From: Trabulsiella odontotermitis
GTDB taxonomy: Bacteria; Pseudomonadota; Gammaproteobacteria; Enterobacterales; Enterobacteriaceae
Direction of reading: 5' to 3'
Length of the DNA: 64,000 nt
Assembly (NCBI RefSeq): GCF_001297775.1
Contig: NZ_LIFX01000008.1
Coordinates: 62,079-126,078 of the forward strand
The translations under genes were made by a program, and so were the position numbers. The notes beneath the pieces are model-generated. The model searched no databases, was not told the DNA's origin, and saw only the letters and a list, made by a program, of their open reading frames with translations. Below are positions 1 to 8,472 of this stretch, piece after piece. Numbering within the stretch: the first letter of the stretch is position 1; every line of letters starts with the position of its first letter.

Positions 1-1113
1 CCAGTAATCATTGTTCAGCAATACCTTGCAGATGCGTCGCCACGAGGGAATATCTTTCGAGCCAATATCACCGTGTTGCGTATCCGGGATCGTTTCGCCC
101 TTTTTCTGATACCAGTGCAGGTAAACCGCTATTTTATTTCGGTAATGTTCGGCTGTTTTTTGCGGCATGCTTTCCAGTAAAAACAGCGCATAACTTTGCC
201 AGCTATGGTTGGCCGGTTTGTCGAGCTTACGATGGCCATAGAACTGATTATCCTGCCCGGCGTACAGCCCTCCGCTTTGCGCGCCACTGACCCGCTGGCA
301 CATGGCGGCCCAGCGTTCAGGTTCAATCACGTGATACAGCCACAGTCCCTGACGCTGCTCCGGGCCGTACGGTTCGCAAATACGCATATAACGGAAGGGA
401 ACGCCCGCCTGATACATCAGGTTATACAACGGGTTGTAGCTCAACTGCGTTTTGGCAAACCAGGTCCAGATATCCGCCGTTTTCCAGTCATAGATCGGGT
501 AGACATACCAGGTGTGGCCACCCGGGGCGATGGTGGTCCAGGGTTTGTCATCGGCAAAGCGTTGTTTGCGGGCGGAAGCGATGGTTAAAAAACGATTGTA
601 GGATTCGTCGGCGCGGATGCCGACCAGCATGGCGGCCGGGCGGTTGCCGGCGAACCAGTCGGCAAATTTGCGCACAAACGCTTCGAAAGTCATTCCGGTC
701 TGGTAAAAAGGGAAGTAATCGGGCCGGGTGATGGCATCCGGCGGTGGCTGGCGAACCCAGGCGGTTCCCGGTTGCCAGCATTGCCATTCCGGTTCGAATT
801 GCGACAGGGAATTTTGCGTGGTTAACGGCAACGCAACCCACCAGAAATCGTCAATCACATCCTGATATTGTGCGCGCATGGCTTCAATGTGGTTAATTGT
901 CGCAGAAAATTGCGCTTCCCAGTCGATAAATAACACGCAGATTTTTTTATGGTATTTGCGCGCCTGCTGTGCCGCGATATGCAGCATGACGGTGGAATCT
1001 TTGCCACCGGAAAAAGAGATACAGACTTTGGGTAAATTAGTCAGCGCCCATGAAATACGTTCGGTGGTGGCATCCAGCACATTCTGATTGAGCGGATATT
1101 TGTAAATTGACAT
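1..1113 (-). CDS. ybdN: YbdN, PAPS-reductase/PP-loop ATPase family protein (3' end cut by window)
   Basis: The reading frame runs from an ATG at 1113 to the window edge without a stop, giving 371 codons; the E. coli protein is a little over 400 residues, so only the last few dozen are missing. Residues 35-40 read SGGKDS, the PP-loop that binds the phosphates of ATP or PAPS in the phosphoadenosine-phosphosulfate reductase/N-type ATPase superfamily. Aromatic-rich stretches follow, as in other YbdN proteins. The biochemical role is unknown; a nucleotide-dependent sulfur or DNA-modification-like reaction is only inferred from the fold. The gene stands alone, tail-to-head with ybdO. Family assignment is secure, function is not. 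Confidence 0.85.
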   Translation of the reverse strand, partial: MSIYKYPLNQNVLDATTERISWALTNLPKVCISFSGGKDSTVMLHIAAQQARKYHKKICVLFIDWEAQFSATINHIEAMRAQYQDVIDDFWWVALPLTTQNSLSQFEPEWQCWQPGTAWVRQPPPDAITRPDYFPFYQTGMTFEAFVRKFADWFAGNRPAAMLVGIRADESYNRFLTIASARKQRFADDKPWTTIAPGGHTWYVYPIYDWKTADIWTWFAKTQLSYNPLYNLMYQAGVPFRYMRICEPYGPEQRQGLWLYHVIEPERWAAMCQRVSGAQSGGLYAGQDNQFYGHRKLDKPANHSWQSYALFLLESMPQKTAEHYRNKIAVYLHWYQKKGETIPDTQHGDIGSKDIPSWRRICKVLLNNDYW

Positions 1114-1230
1114 GGTCAGTTTCCGTACAAGTGTGTATCCAGAGTTCCTTATAATATAGTGATATTTTAGTATGACAAATATTCGAAAGAATTTTTTATT
1201 TAATATGATTCAAGTGAATAAAAGAAAATT

Positions 1231-1255
1231 AAAGCATTCATAAAATGAATGCTTT
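1231..1255 (-). terminator. Hairpin downstream of ybdO
   Basis: An 11-bp perfect inverted repeat (AAAGCATTCAT / ATGAATGCTTT) with a 3-nt loop lies a few bases past the ybdO stop. The A/T-rich stem ends supply the U-run on either strand, so it can act as an intrinsic terminator for ybdO. Confidence 0.65.
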
Positions 1256-1266
1256 AAGGCGTGCGG

Positions 1267-2163
1267 TTATTTCTTAACTTGATTAATGAACGTCACAAAT
1301 GAGTCGCTGGCCAACGATGCCCGGTTATACATAAGATAAAGATTAACTTCGGGAAGCGTCAGTGAGGTTTTTATTTCCCGTAACTGTAATATGTCTTTGT
1401 AATAATCGAAAGCCAGTTTGGGAATAAACCCAAGAATATCCGTGTGCGCTACAATATTTATAATGGAGATTAGCGAATCGCTGCGAAACGTGGTTTTGCG
1501 ATCCGGGAACTGCGCATCAGTGAAATCGCGCATCTGCTTTGCGCCAGGTTCATCGGTTAAGTAGTAGGTAAACTCCTCTTCGCGCAGCGCAGAAAGGCCA
1601 GCGAAATCCCCCATTCGTGGGTGGTTCTTGCGGCAGGCGAGGATCACCGGCGTACTCATGTAATGTTCAGATATCACTGAGCGGTTGTTGGTCGGGAAAA
1701 TAGAGATAATCAAATCCGCTTTACGCCAGGCGAGTAAATCTTCGGCGGATTCGGGGGTAACAAAAATATCGTGATGCTCTATTTCATAATCGTTTTGCTT
1801 ACGCAATGTTGTAATAAGATCCAGCATTCCGCCTGCCAGTAATAGCGAAGAGCAGTAGATCACAAACTGTTTTTTCAGCACTGAACTATGCATAATATTG
1901 ATAGTTTGCTCGATTTGATTGAGGTTATTCTCAAGATACCGATGCAGATTTATGCCGACGGTAGTGGGCGTGATGCCTTTACCGGAACGAATAAACAGAG
2001 GATCGTTAAACTGGCTGCGCAGGCGTTGTAATGACTGGCTGACAGCCGAGGGGGTGATAAACAGCGTTTCCGCCGCTTTACTGATACTCAAATGCTGGTA
2101 AATGCATTCAAATACGACTAAAAGATTGAGATCGAACTTTTTGAGATCGTAGAGGTTAGCCAT
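1267..2163 (-). CDS. ybdO: YbdO, LysR-type transcriptional regulator
   Basis: This is a 298-residue LysR-type regulator. The N-terminal winged helix-turn-helix is at about residues 10-70, with the recognition segment TPSAVSQSLQRLR near 37-49; the rest is the periplasmic-binding-protein-like effector domain. The start MANLYDLKKFDLNLL agrees with E. coli YbdO, including the opening. Similarity to E. coli as I remember it is high in the DNA-binding half and low in the effector half, so the ligand may differ. It lies between ybdN and dsbG on the same strand in AT-rich DNA, with its own 3' hairpin, and is probably monocistronic. Targets in this organism cannot be read from the sequence. Confidence 0.85.
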   Translation of the reverse strand: MANLYDLKKFDLNLLVVFECIYQHLSISKAAETLFITPSAVSQSLQRLRSQFNDPLFIRSGKGITPTTVGINLHRYLENNLNQIEQTINIMHSSVLKKQFVIYCSSLLLAGGMLDLITTLRKQNDYEIEHHDIFVTPESAEDLLAWRKADLIISIFPTNNRSVISEHYMSTPVILACRKNHPRMGDFAGLSALREEEFTYYLTDEPGAKQMRDFTDAQFPDRKTTFRSDSLISIINIVAHTDILGFIPKLAFDYYKDILQLREIKTSLTLPEVNLYLMYNRASLASDSFVTFINQVKK

Positions 2164-2310
2164 TTTTTATCCTTTAGCAGGCAATCGCATCAACGAGACG
2201 ACGATATATCACCGTTCCTGGTGAGTTGTATTTAATCGTTGAGTTGGCAATAGAGATTAATAAATCAGTATATTCGATAAATGAAAATTTGCTAAGGAAC
2301 ATTTGTAGCC

Positions 2311-2344
2311 GTTTTCACAGGCAAGGAATATTGCCTGTGAAAAC
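2311..2344 (-). terminator. dsbG terminator hairpin
   Basis: A 14-bp perfect stem (GTTTTCACAGGCAA / TTGCCTGTGAAAAC) with a 6-nt loop lies just after the dsbG stop. The stem ends in T's on either strand, typical of a bidirectional intrinsic terminator. Confidence 0.75.
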
Positions 2345-2358
2345 TATCGCCTTGTTCT

Positions 2359-3108
2359 TTAGGGCCTTTCGCCCAGCATGGCTTTTAGCTGTGCGTTGTC
2401 GGGCAGCCCGACAATCTGCTGAAGTTCATTCTCGCTATTCATGTAATAAATAGCGGGCGTGGCGTTAGCCCCGAGATCGTCCATCAGCTTCTGGTTTTCG
2501 TTCAGCACTTTCATCTGTGCAGGCGGGATGGATTTCGGTACGTCCAGCGTCAGCTTGCCCGCGGATTGTTCGTAATCATGCCAGGTTTTGGCCGGATCGC
2601 GGGCGCTGAGAATGGCGGCAGCGGTGGCAGGGCTTTCCGGTTTAATCACACCGACCATCAGCGTGCGGAGCTGAATTTTTCCGGATTCGACCCACGGACG
2701 CGCCTGGTTCCAGAATTGTTTACAGTACGGGCAGAAGGGATCGGCGAAGACGTAAATCACCGTCGGGGCTGTTTTTTTGCCATCGAGGATCCAGCTGGCT
2801 TTTTCCATGCGCTGCCACATGTCGCGGCCAACAGGCGCATAAATTTCTTTCTGGATGATCTGCTCGCTCAGGTTTGCGCCTTTATCGTCGTACATATAGC
2901 CCGAGATGGCATGTTTACCGTCCGGCGTGACGTAGATAGTCACTCCCATATCCTGATATTTGCCTAGATACCCTTTCATGCCGCCCGGCGCATCAAACGG
3001 TTTGACGATCGTAATGCCCTGTTTTTCGATGGCTCTTACTGCTTCCGGCAGTTCCTGAGCGGATACGAACCAGGGGATCATGCCGATAAGAAGGGTGCGT
3101 TTAATCAT
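2359..3108 (-). CDS. dsbG: DsbG, periplasmic thiol:disulfide interchange protein
   Basis: DsbG is a periplasmic, dimeric, DsbC-like chaperone/reductase that protects single cysteines from sulfenylation and is kept reduced by DsbD. The 249-residue product has a short Sec signal peptide ending at about SAQ (residues 16-18), an N-terminal dimerisation domain, and a thioredoxin-like domain with the CPYC active site at 126-129. The cis-proline segment NATPAIYY is present. It is divergent from ahpC across about 170 bp; in E. coli both genes respond to OxyR, which fits a shared oxidative-stress role. Length matches the family. Confidence 0.96.
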   Translation of the reverse strand: MIKRTLLIGMIPWFVSAQELPEAVRAIEKQGITIVKPFDAPGGMKGYLGKYQDMGVTIYVTPDGKHAISGYMYDDKGANLSEQIIQKEIYAPVGRDMWQRMEKASWILDGKKTAPTVIYVFADPFCPYCKQFWNQARPWVESGKIQLRTLMVGVIKPESPATAAAILSARDPAKTWHDYEQSAGKLTLDVPKSIPPAQMKVLNENQKLMDDLGANATPAIYYMNSENELQQIVGLPDNAQLKAMLGERP

Positions 3109-3275
3109 GACAATCCTTATAAATCAATGGGTCACATACTTCATGGTGGTGTCTGGTCAGCCAGGCCGTGGCGTGTTGTTAGCTAATACTTATTGATTTG
3201 ATAAAGGAAACGCATTAGCCGGACCAGGAAAAGTTCGTTACCTTACCAGTCAACGAAAACACGGAGGAAGTATAG
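3109..3275. promoter_or_regulatory. dsbG-ahpC divergent regulatory region
   Basis: These 167 bp separate the divergent starts of dsbG and ahpC, and known biology of both genes predicts OxyR sites here. The segment about 3180-3225 contains GCTAATAC and CATTAGC, which could be degenerate ATAG/CTAT half sites, but no clear four-half-site OxyR array is visible. A good ribosome binding site (GGAGG at 3262-3266) precedes the ahpC ATG. Confidence 0.4.
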
Positions 3276-3839
3276 ATGTCCTTAATTAATACCAAAATCA
3301 AACCTTTCAAAAACCAGGCGTTCAAAAACGGTGAATTCATCGAAGTTACCGAGAAAGATACCGAAGGCCGCTGGAGCGTCTTCTTCTTCTACCCGGCTGA
3401 CTTTACTTTCGTCTGCCCGACCGAACTGGGCGACGTGGCAGATCACTACGACGAGCTGCAGAAACTGGGCGTAGACGTTTACTCTGTGTCTACCGACACC
3501 CACTTCACCCACAAAGCATGGCACAGCAGCTCTGACACCATTGCCAAAATCAAATACGCGATGATCGGCGACCCGACTGGCGCCCTGACCCGTAACTTTG
3601 ACAACATGCGTGAAGATGAAGGCCTGGCCGATCGTGCAACCTTCGTTGTTGACCCGCAGGGTATCATTCAGGCTATCGAAGTGACCGCTGAAGGTATCGG
3701 CCGCGATGCGTCTGACCTGCTGCGTAAAGTGAAAGCCGCTCAGTACGTTGCCTCTCACCCAGGCGAAGTTTGCCCGGCGAAATGGAAAGAAGGCGATGCG
3801 ACTCTGGCGCCGTCCTTAGACCTCGTTGGTAAAATCTAA
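3276..3839 (+). CDS. ahpC: AhpC, alkyl hydroperoxide reductase peroxiredoxin subunit
   Basis: AhpC is a typical 2-Cys peroxiredoxin that reduces H2O2, alkyl hydroperoxides and peroxynitrite in the cytoplasm. The 187-residue protein carries the peroxidatic cysteine at 47 in FTFVCPTE and the resolving cysteine at 166 in EVCPAKW; the C-terminus YF-type region (residues 170-187) matches decameric AhpC. Codon use is strongly biased to preferred codons, as expected for an abundant protein. ahpF follows after 150 bp with a GC hairpin between, consistent with more AhpC than AhpF being made. Confidence 0.98.
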   Translation: MSLINTKIKPFKNQAFKNGEFIEVTEKDTEGRWSVFFFYPADFTFVCPTELGDVADHYDELQKLGVDVYSVSTDTHFTHKAWHSSSDTIAKIKYAMIGDPTGALTRNFDNMREDEGLADRATFVVDPQGIIQAIEVTAEGIGRDASDLLRKVKAAQYVASHPGEVCPAKWKEGDATLAPSLDLVGKI

Positions 3840-3882
3840 GTCTGACAGGGCCTGCAGCAGGCCTCAGAAGATTGCTTTCGTC

Positions 3883-3902
3883 ATGGGCGCAGCCGCGCCC
3901 AT
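3883..3902 (+). terminator. Intercistronic hairpin between ahpC and ahpF
   Basis: ATGGGCGC / GCGCCCAT forms an 8-bp stem with a 4-nt loop, followed by TTCATT rather than a clean U-run. It probably acts as a partial terminator or 3'-end stabiliser that lowers ahpF expression relative to ahpC. Confidence 0.6.
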
Positions 3903-3989
3903 TTCATTCCAGCACCATGATGCAAGTCGCCTTCAGGCTGTCGCAACGCGATCGGCTTGCATGATGGCGTTTTTAGAGAGGGAATAATG

Positions 3990-5555
3990 ATGCTCGACAC
4001 CAATATGAAAACCCAGCTCAGGGCTTATCTTGAGAAACTGACAAAACCTGTTGAGCTGATTGCCACGCTGGACGACAGCGGAAAATCGGCCGAAATCAAA
4101 GAACTGCTGGCTGAGATTGCTGAACTGTCGCCACAGGTGACCTTCAAAGAAGATAACAGTCTGCCGGTGCGCAAACCGTCGTTCCTGATAACCAACCCGG
4201 GTTCCACGCAGGGGCCGCGTTTCGCAGGCTCGCCGCTCGGCCATGAATTTACTTCACTGGTGCTGGCGCTGCTGTGGACCGGTGGACACCCGTCGAAAGA
4301 AGCGCAGACGCTGCTGGAGCAGATCCGCGATATTGACGGTGATTTCGAATTTGAAACCTATTACTCACTCTCCTGCCATAACTGCCCGGACGTGGTTCAG
4401 GCGCTGAACCTGATGTCAGTGCTGAACCCGCGCATTAAGCACACAGCGATTGATGGCGGTACGTTCCAGAATGAAATTACCGACCGCAACGTGATGGGCG
4501 TTCCGGCGGTGTTCGTGAACGGTAAAGAGTTTGGTCAGGGGCGCATGACGCTCGCCGAAATTGTCGCCAAAGTGGATACCGGTGCGGAAAAACGCGCGGC
4601 GGAAGAGCTGAACAAACGTGACGCCTACGATGTGCTGATTGTCGGCTCCGGCCCGGCGGGTGCCGCCGCGGCGGTCTATTCCGCACGTAAAGGGATCCGT
4701 ACCGGCCTGATGGGTGAACGCTTCGGCGGCCAGGTGCTGGATACCGTCGATATCGAAAACTACATTTCTGTGCCGAAAACCGAAGGTCAGAAACTGGCAG
4801 GCGCACTGAAGGCCCACGTCTCTGATTATGAAGTGGATGTGATCGACAGCCAGAGCGCCAGCAAGCTGGTACCGGCGGCGCAGGAAGGTGGTTTGCATCA
4901 GATTGAAACGGCGTCTGGCGCTGTTCTGAAAGCGCGCAGCATCATCATTGCGACCGGTGCTAAATGGCGCAACATGAACGTGCCGGGTGAAGATCAGTAT
5001 CGTACCAAAGGCGTCACCTACTGCCCGCACTGCGACGGCCCGCTGTTTAAAGGCAAGCGCGTGGCAGTCATCGGCGGCGGTAACTCCGGCGTGGAAGCGG
5101 CGATTGATCTGGCGGGTATCGTTGAGCATGTCACGCTGCTCGAATTCGCCCCGGAAATGAAAGCCGACCAGGTGTTGCAGGATAAAGTCCGCAGCCTGAA
5201 AAATGTCGATATCATCCTCAACGCGCAGACCACGGAAGTGAAGGGCGATGGCAGTAAAGTGACGGGGCTTGAGTATCGCGACCGCGTCAGCGGTGACACG
5301 CACCAGGTCGCGCTGTCCGGGATTTTTGTCCAGATTGGCTTGCTGCCGAACACCACCTGGCTGGAAGGCGCTATCGAACGCAACCGCATGGGCGAAATCA
5401 TCATTGATGCAAAATGCGAAACCAGCGTGAAGGGCATCTTCGCGGCGGGCGACTGCACCACGGTACCGTATAAGCAGATCATCATCGCGACCGGCGAAGG
5501 CGCAAAAGCCTCTCTGAGTTCGTTCGATTATCTGATTCGCACTAAAACCGCATAA
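3990..5555 (+). CDS. ahpF: AhpF, alkyl hydroperoxide reductase flavoprotein subunit
   Basis: AhpF is the NADH:disulfide oxidoreductase that recycles AhpC. From ATG at 3990 it has 521 residues, the family length. An upstream in-frame TTG at 3957 and ATG at 3987 exist, but the GAGAGGGA ribosome binding site at 3976-3983 fits 3990 best. The N-terminal thioredoxin-like double domain carries CHNC (129-132), which hands electrons to AhpC. The C-terminal thioredoxin-reductase module has the FAD-binding [10 protein letters not shown], the active-site CPHC (345-348) and the NADH-binding [10 protein letters not shown]. It is cotranscribed with ahpC and ends at a clear terminator. Confidence 0.98.
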   Translation: MLDTNMKTQLRAYLEKLTKPVELIATLDDSGKSAEIKELLAEIAELSPQVTFKEDNSLPVRKPSFLITNPGSTQGPRFAGSPLGHEFTSLVLALLWTGGHPSKEAQTLLEQIRDIDGDFEFETYYSLSCHNCPDVVQALNLMSVLNPRIKHTAIDGGTFQNEITDRNVMGVPAVFVNGKEFGQGRMTLAEIVAKVDTGAEKRAAEELNKRDAYDVLIVGSGPAGAAAAVYSARKGIRTGLMGERFGGQVLDTVDIENYISVPKTEGQKLAGALKAHVSDYEVDVIDSQSASKLVPAAQEGGLHQIETASGAVLKARSIIIATGAKWRNMNVPGEDQYRTKGVTYCPHCDGPLFKGKRVAVIGGGNSGVEAAIDLAGIVEHVTLLEFAPEMKADQVLQDKVRSLKNVDIILNAQTTEVKGDGSKVTGLEYRDRVSGDTHQVALSGIFVQIGLLPNTTWLEGAIERNRMGEIIIDAKCETSVKGIFAAGDCTTVPYKQIIIATGEGAKASLSSFDYLIRTKTA

Positions 5556-5581
5556 AAAAAGTAAGACGACACCTGCAATGC

Positions 5582-5611
5582 AGCCCGGCGGCGAAAGCTT
5601 CCGGGCTTTTT
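5582..5611 (+). terminator. ahpF intrinsic terminator
   Basis: AGCCCGG / CCGGGCT forms a 7-bp GC stem around a 12-nt loop, followed by TTTTTCGTTTTT. Confidence 0.85.
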
Positions 5612-5681
5612 CGTTTTTAGTGACATCCGGCCCGGGTTTTTGCTACACCTAAGGTTTCAGGTCAATGCGCGCGGGACGTTT

Positions 5682-6470
5682 ATGAAAGCAGCCATCCACC
5701 AGGTCAGGCAGTATCGCCAGCCATTGCCGGGCGTGGAAGCCGTCTCGCTGCTGACAGCGCATAGCTTTCCGCGCCACTCGCATGATCAGTTCGGCATCGG
5801 CGTGTTTGTCGAAGGGGCGCAACGCTCACAGAGTTGTATCGGTAGTGTGGAGGCGTCGGCGGGAAATATCATCATGGTGAATCCCGGCGAGATCCATGAC
5901 GGCGTGCCGCTAGCCGGGCCGCGTGGCTGGCACATGCTTTATCTCGAACCAGAGGTGGTGGCAGAAGAGCTTCACGGGCAGGTTGAGATGAAACCGATAG
6001 CCACAGATGCAGCACTTAGCGGACACATGCAGCGGCTCTTTTTGATGCTGAACAGCCCGGTGCCCGACCCCGCCGCCATCGAAGAAGCCGTCATGCTGTG
6101 CCTGATGCGGGTGACGAAACAGCATTTGCTTTCGACCACGCCGCGCCACGCTTTTTCTCCCTCTATTGCGCTCGCCAGAGAATATCTTGATGACTCGCCC
6201 GCCGAGCCTGTGACGCTCGCCGCCCTGGCCGGGTTATGCGGCATGAGCCGTTTTCAGTTGATAAGAGGGTTTTCCCGCGAAACTGGAACCACACCGCATG
6301 CATGGCTCCTTCAGTCACGTGTGCGGCTGGCGAAACGGCTTTTACAGCAGGGTGAGCGACCCGTCGATGCTGCGCTGCTGGCCGGTTTTGCCGATCAGAG
6401 TCACCTGACCCGCGCGTTTCAGCGGCAGTTTGGTGTTACACCGGGCCAGTACGTGCTTTCGCTGGCGTAA
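5682..6470 (+). CDS. AraC-family transcriptional regulator, likely controls the adjacent LysE-type exporter
   Basis: This is a 262-residue AraC/XylS-family protein taken from the ATG at 5682; a TTG at 5640 would add 14 residues that lack family character. The N-terminal half is a cupin-like ligand domain (HSHDQFGIGVF near 28-38, PGEIHDG near 69-75). The C-terminal about 95 residues hold two helix-turn-helix units (LAALAGLCGMSRFQLIRGF and AALLAGFADQSHLTRAF) and the family-signature ending. It precedes, on the same strand, a LysE/RhtB-type exporter gene, an arrangement often seen when such a regulator senses the exported amino acid. E. coli K-12 lacks this pair between ahpF and uspG. The ligand is unknown. 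Confidence 0.88.
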   Translation: MKAAIHQVRQYRQPLPGVEAVSLLTAHSFPRHSHDQFGIGVFVEGAQRSQSCIGSVEASAGNIIMVNPGEIHDGVPLAGPRGWHMLYLEPEVVAEELHGQVEMKPIATDAALSGHMQRLFLMLNSPVPDPAAIEEAVMLCLMRVTKQHLLSTTPRHAFSPSIALAREYLDDSPAEPVTLAALAGLCGMSRFQLIRGFSRETGTTPHAWLLQSRVRLAKRLLQQGERPVDAALLAGFADQSHLTRAFQRQFGVTPGQYVLSLA

Positions 6471-6557
6471 AACGTGCTCTGCAATTTTGTTCAAGACAGT
6501 GCGGCGGGCTGTCAGGAATAGTCGGCGTTATTCCTCATTTCAGTGAGACATAACGCC

Positions 6558-7178
6558 ATGCAAATCAGCACCGAATTTCTGATAACGTCATTTATCGTCG
6601 TGGTATCGCCCGGTACCGGTACCCTTTATACCGTCGCTACCGGATTATCACAGGGGATAAAAAAGAGTCTTTTTGCCGCCATTGGCTGCACACTCGGTAT
6701 CATTCCCCACATGATTGCCGCGATTACGGGTCTGGCGGCAATTTTTCATACCAGTCAACTGGCGTTTGAGGGCATTAAGTTTCTCGGCGTGATCTGGCTG
6801 TTGTATATGGCGTGGAATACGCTCAAAGAGACAGGATCGATGCAGCTCAACCCGCAAGGAAAGGGGAAATCGCCGATCGAAATTATTATTCACGCGATAC
6901 TGATTAACCTGCTGAATCCCAAGCTGCCGCTCTTTTTCCTCGCCTTTCTGCCGCAGTTTATTCGCGCCGACGCCGCTTCACCGGTCACTGAACTGTTGAT
7001 CCTCAGCGGTATTTTTATGCTGATGACGTTGTGCCTGTTTGCGCTGTATGGCGTGTTTTCCGCTTTCGCGCGCGGGCAGGTGTTGTCAAAACCGGGGATC
7101 CTTAAAGCGCTGCGCATCGGTTTTGCGACGGGGTTTGTCGGGTTGGGGATCAGACTGCTGCTTACCCGGCAGCAATAG
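6558..7178 (+). CDS. LysE/RhtB-family amino-acid exporter
   Basis: This is a 206-residue inner-membrane protein with about six hydrophobic segments and the LysE/RhtB signature near the N-terminus (VVSPGTGTLYTVATGLSQG) and NPKLPLFFLAFLPQF in the middle, which typify efflux carriers for amino acids such as homoserine, threonine, leucine or lysine. ATG at 6558 is preferred over the in-frame GTG at 6543, because residues MQISTEFLI then begin the first membrane helix directly. It lies 87 bp after the AraC-type gene and converges on uspG. The substrate cannot be named from sequence. Confidence 0.88.
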   Translation: MQISTEFLITSFIVVVSPGTGTLYTVATGLSQGIKKSLFAAIGCTLGIIPHMIAAITGLAAIFHTSQLAFEGIKFLGVIWLLYMAWNTLKETGSMQLNPQGKGKSPIEIIIHAILINLLNPKLPLFFLAFLPQFIRADAASPVTELLILSGIFMLMTLCLFALYGVFSAFARGQVLSKPGILKALRIGFATGFVGLGIRLLLTRQQ

Positions 7179-7185
7179 AATACAG

Positions 7186-7209
7186 AGAGGCTACCTGTCG
7201 GTAGCCTCT
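7186..7209. terminator. Hairpin between convergent lysE-like gene and uspG
   Basis: A 10-bp perfect stem (AGAGGCTACC / GGTAGCCTCT) with a TGTC loop lies in the 38-bp gap between convergent genes. There is no U-run; it probably stops transcription from both sides weakly or protects 3' ends. Confidence 0.6.
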
Positions 7210-7216
7210 GAAGCGG

Positions 7217-7645
7217 TTAGCGAACCACCAGCACCGGGATATGGGCGTGACGAATAACGCTTGACGCGTTCGAGCCGAGCAGGTGGGTCGTGATGGAGGG
7301 ATTGCGGGAGCCGATCACCACCACGTCGGCATCCAGATCTTCGGCAAGCTCGTTCACGACGTCGCGAACAGTACCGATGCGAACATGCATTTTTATCCGG
7401 GAGGGGTCGATGCTGAAATGCCCGATCATCGTCTGCAGGCGGGTTTCCGCTTCATGTTGCAGATGCTCTTCAAAACGGCGCAAATCTGCGGCAAAGCGGC
7501 TCATCGTAAAACTGGCGGAACCCGGCAGGACATGAAGCAAATGAATAACGCCATCCTGTTGCGCCATAAACTCCGCATGGCGGATAGCCTTGTCACTTAG
7601 CTCCATTTCAAAGACATCAACCGGCATAATGATTGTTTTGTACAT
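7217..7645 (-). CDS. uspG: UspG, universal stress protein
   Basis: This cytoplasmic universal stress protein has 142 residues, the family length. The single Usp domain starts [13 protein letters not shown] and ends with the nucleotide-binding motif region [33 protein letters not shown] (about 108-142), which fits the G-x2-G-x9-G(S/T) pattern loosely through GSRNPS and LGSNAS. In E. coli UspG (YbdQ) is autophosphorylated and adenylated and is linked to osmotic and starvation stress. In K-12 it follows ahpF directly; here the AraC/LysE pair intervenes. Confidence 0.93.
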   Translation of the reverse strand: MYKTIIMPVDVFEMELSDKAIRHAEFMAQQDGVIHLLHVLPGSASFTMSRFAADLRRFEEHLQHEAETRLQTMIGHFSIDPSRIKMHVRIGTVRDVVNELAEDLDADVVVIGSRNPSITTHLLGSNASSVIRHAHIPVLVVR

Positions 7646-7778
7646 ATGCGTAGCTCCTTGTCCTTATGAGATACATATATTGAAACATATCCGGCGACCG
7701 TTTTGTGTCATTCAAGTCGCAAATTTGTCAGGAGGCGGGGTGGTATGGCGTAAAGTTTTGTCGGCGGGAGAAACGGAA

Positions 7779-7800
7779 AGAGGATGTTTCAACATCCTCT
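7779..7800 (-). terminator. rnk terminator hairpin
   Basis: A 10-bp perfect stem (AGAGGATGTT / AACATCCTCT) with a 2-nt loop follows the rnk stop on the minus strand. The U-run is short (TTTCCG). Confidence 0.65.
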
Positions 7801-7816
7801 GTAAAAAGCAGCAGAA

Positions 7817-8227
7817 TTAGCGGTGGAAATCCCCGGCGGCTTCAGGCTGGTAGAGCAGCTCCAGCACTTCGAGGTGGGTTGTCGTGCCGCCTGGCAGTTG
7901 CCAGTGAATGGTGTTGCCCACGCGTAAGCCCAGCAGCGCAGCACCCACCGGTGCCATGACGGAAAGCTGGGTATTGCTGTCAGTCACTTGCGACGGGAAG
8001 ACCAGGGTTCGCACACGTTCTTCACCGGAGGCTAAATCACGGAAGCGTACCTGACTGTTCATGCTGACGACGTCATGAGGCATCTCTTCAGGCGCACACA
8101 TCTTTGCACGATCCAGTTCGGCGTTCAGTGCTTCAGCCACGGGTGAGCTGGCAAAAGCCGGTTGTTCAAGCAGGCGGTCGATGCGTTCAGCATCAAGCTC
8201 ATTAATAATGATGGCGGGTCTGGTCAT
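7817..8227 (-). CDS. rnk: Rnk, regulator of nucleoside diphosphate kinase (GreA/GreB C-domain homologue)
   Basis: Rnk is a 136-residue secondary-channel RNA polymerase-binding protein related to GreA/GreB. It has a short N-terminal coiled coil (residues about 8-45) and a C-terminal FKBP-like domain (about 50-130) with [25 protein letters not shown]. It binds polymerase but lacks the acidic tip needed for transcript cleavage. In E. coli it affects nucleoside diphosphate kinase level. A leader with an attenuator-like hairpin precedes it. Confidence 0.95.
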   Translation of the reverse strand: MTRPAIIINELDAERIDRLLEQPAFASSPVAEALNAELDRAKMCAPEEMPHDVVSMNSQVRFRDLASGEERVRTLVFPSQVTDSNTQLSVMAPVGAALLGLRVGNTIHWQLPGGTTTHLEVLELLYQPEAAGDFHR

Positions 8228-8300
8228 TATTTACTCCATGTCTTTCCAGGTACCTGTATCCAAAAGAAAACCCTCACCGTCAGCGGCAAGGGTTGTCCTC
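8228..8300 (-). ncRNA. rnk leader with attenuator-like hairpin
   Basis: The 5' untranslated region predicted for rnk contains a hairpin at 8269-8294: outer stem AACCCT/AGGGTT, inner stem CCG/CGG, loop CTGA. On the transcript strand it is followed by TTTTCTTTTGG, so it looks like an intrinsic terminator placed before the coding region. A putative enterobacterial rnk leader of this kind has been described from comparative genomics. What signal it reads is not known. Confidence 0.6.
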
Positions 8301-8305
8301 TCGCC

Positions 8306-8334
8306 ATCATACTGAGAGTTGACGCCAGTTTGAA
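8306..8334 (-). promoter_or_regulatory. Predicted sigma-70 promoter of rnk
   Basis: On the minus strand TTCAAA (8329-8334) and TATGAT (8306-8311) are separated by 17 bp. Transcription would start near 8299, giving a leader of about 70 nt that contains the attenuator hairpin. Confidence 0.55.
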
Positions 8335-8472
8335 GTGATAAAGAGCACAATAAAGAATGTTTATCCGGGTGCTCATATGAATTTTATGCGAAATCCGTCA
8401 CCTTTCTGGATTCTGGCTTATCCTTTTCAGGCGGTGTCGCGTGGGGTGACACCCTCCGTTTCAGGAGTTCTT

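Noticed and set aside
3957-3989. Longer N-terminus for AhpF from TTG 3957
   Set aside because: The extra eleven residues are not in the family, and the ribosome binding site lies inside this stretch, fitting ATG 3990.
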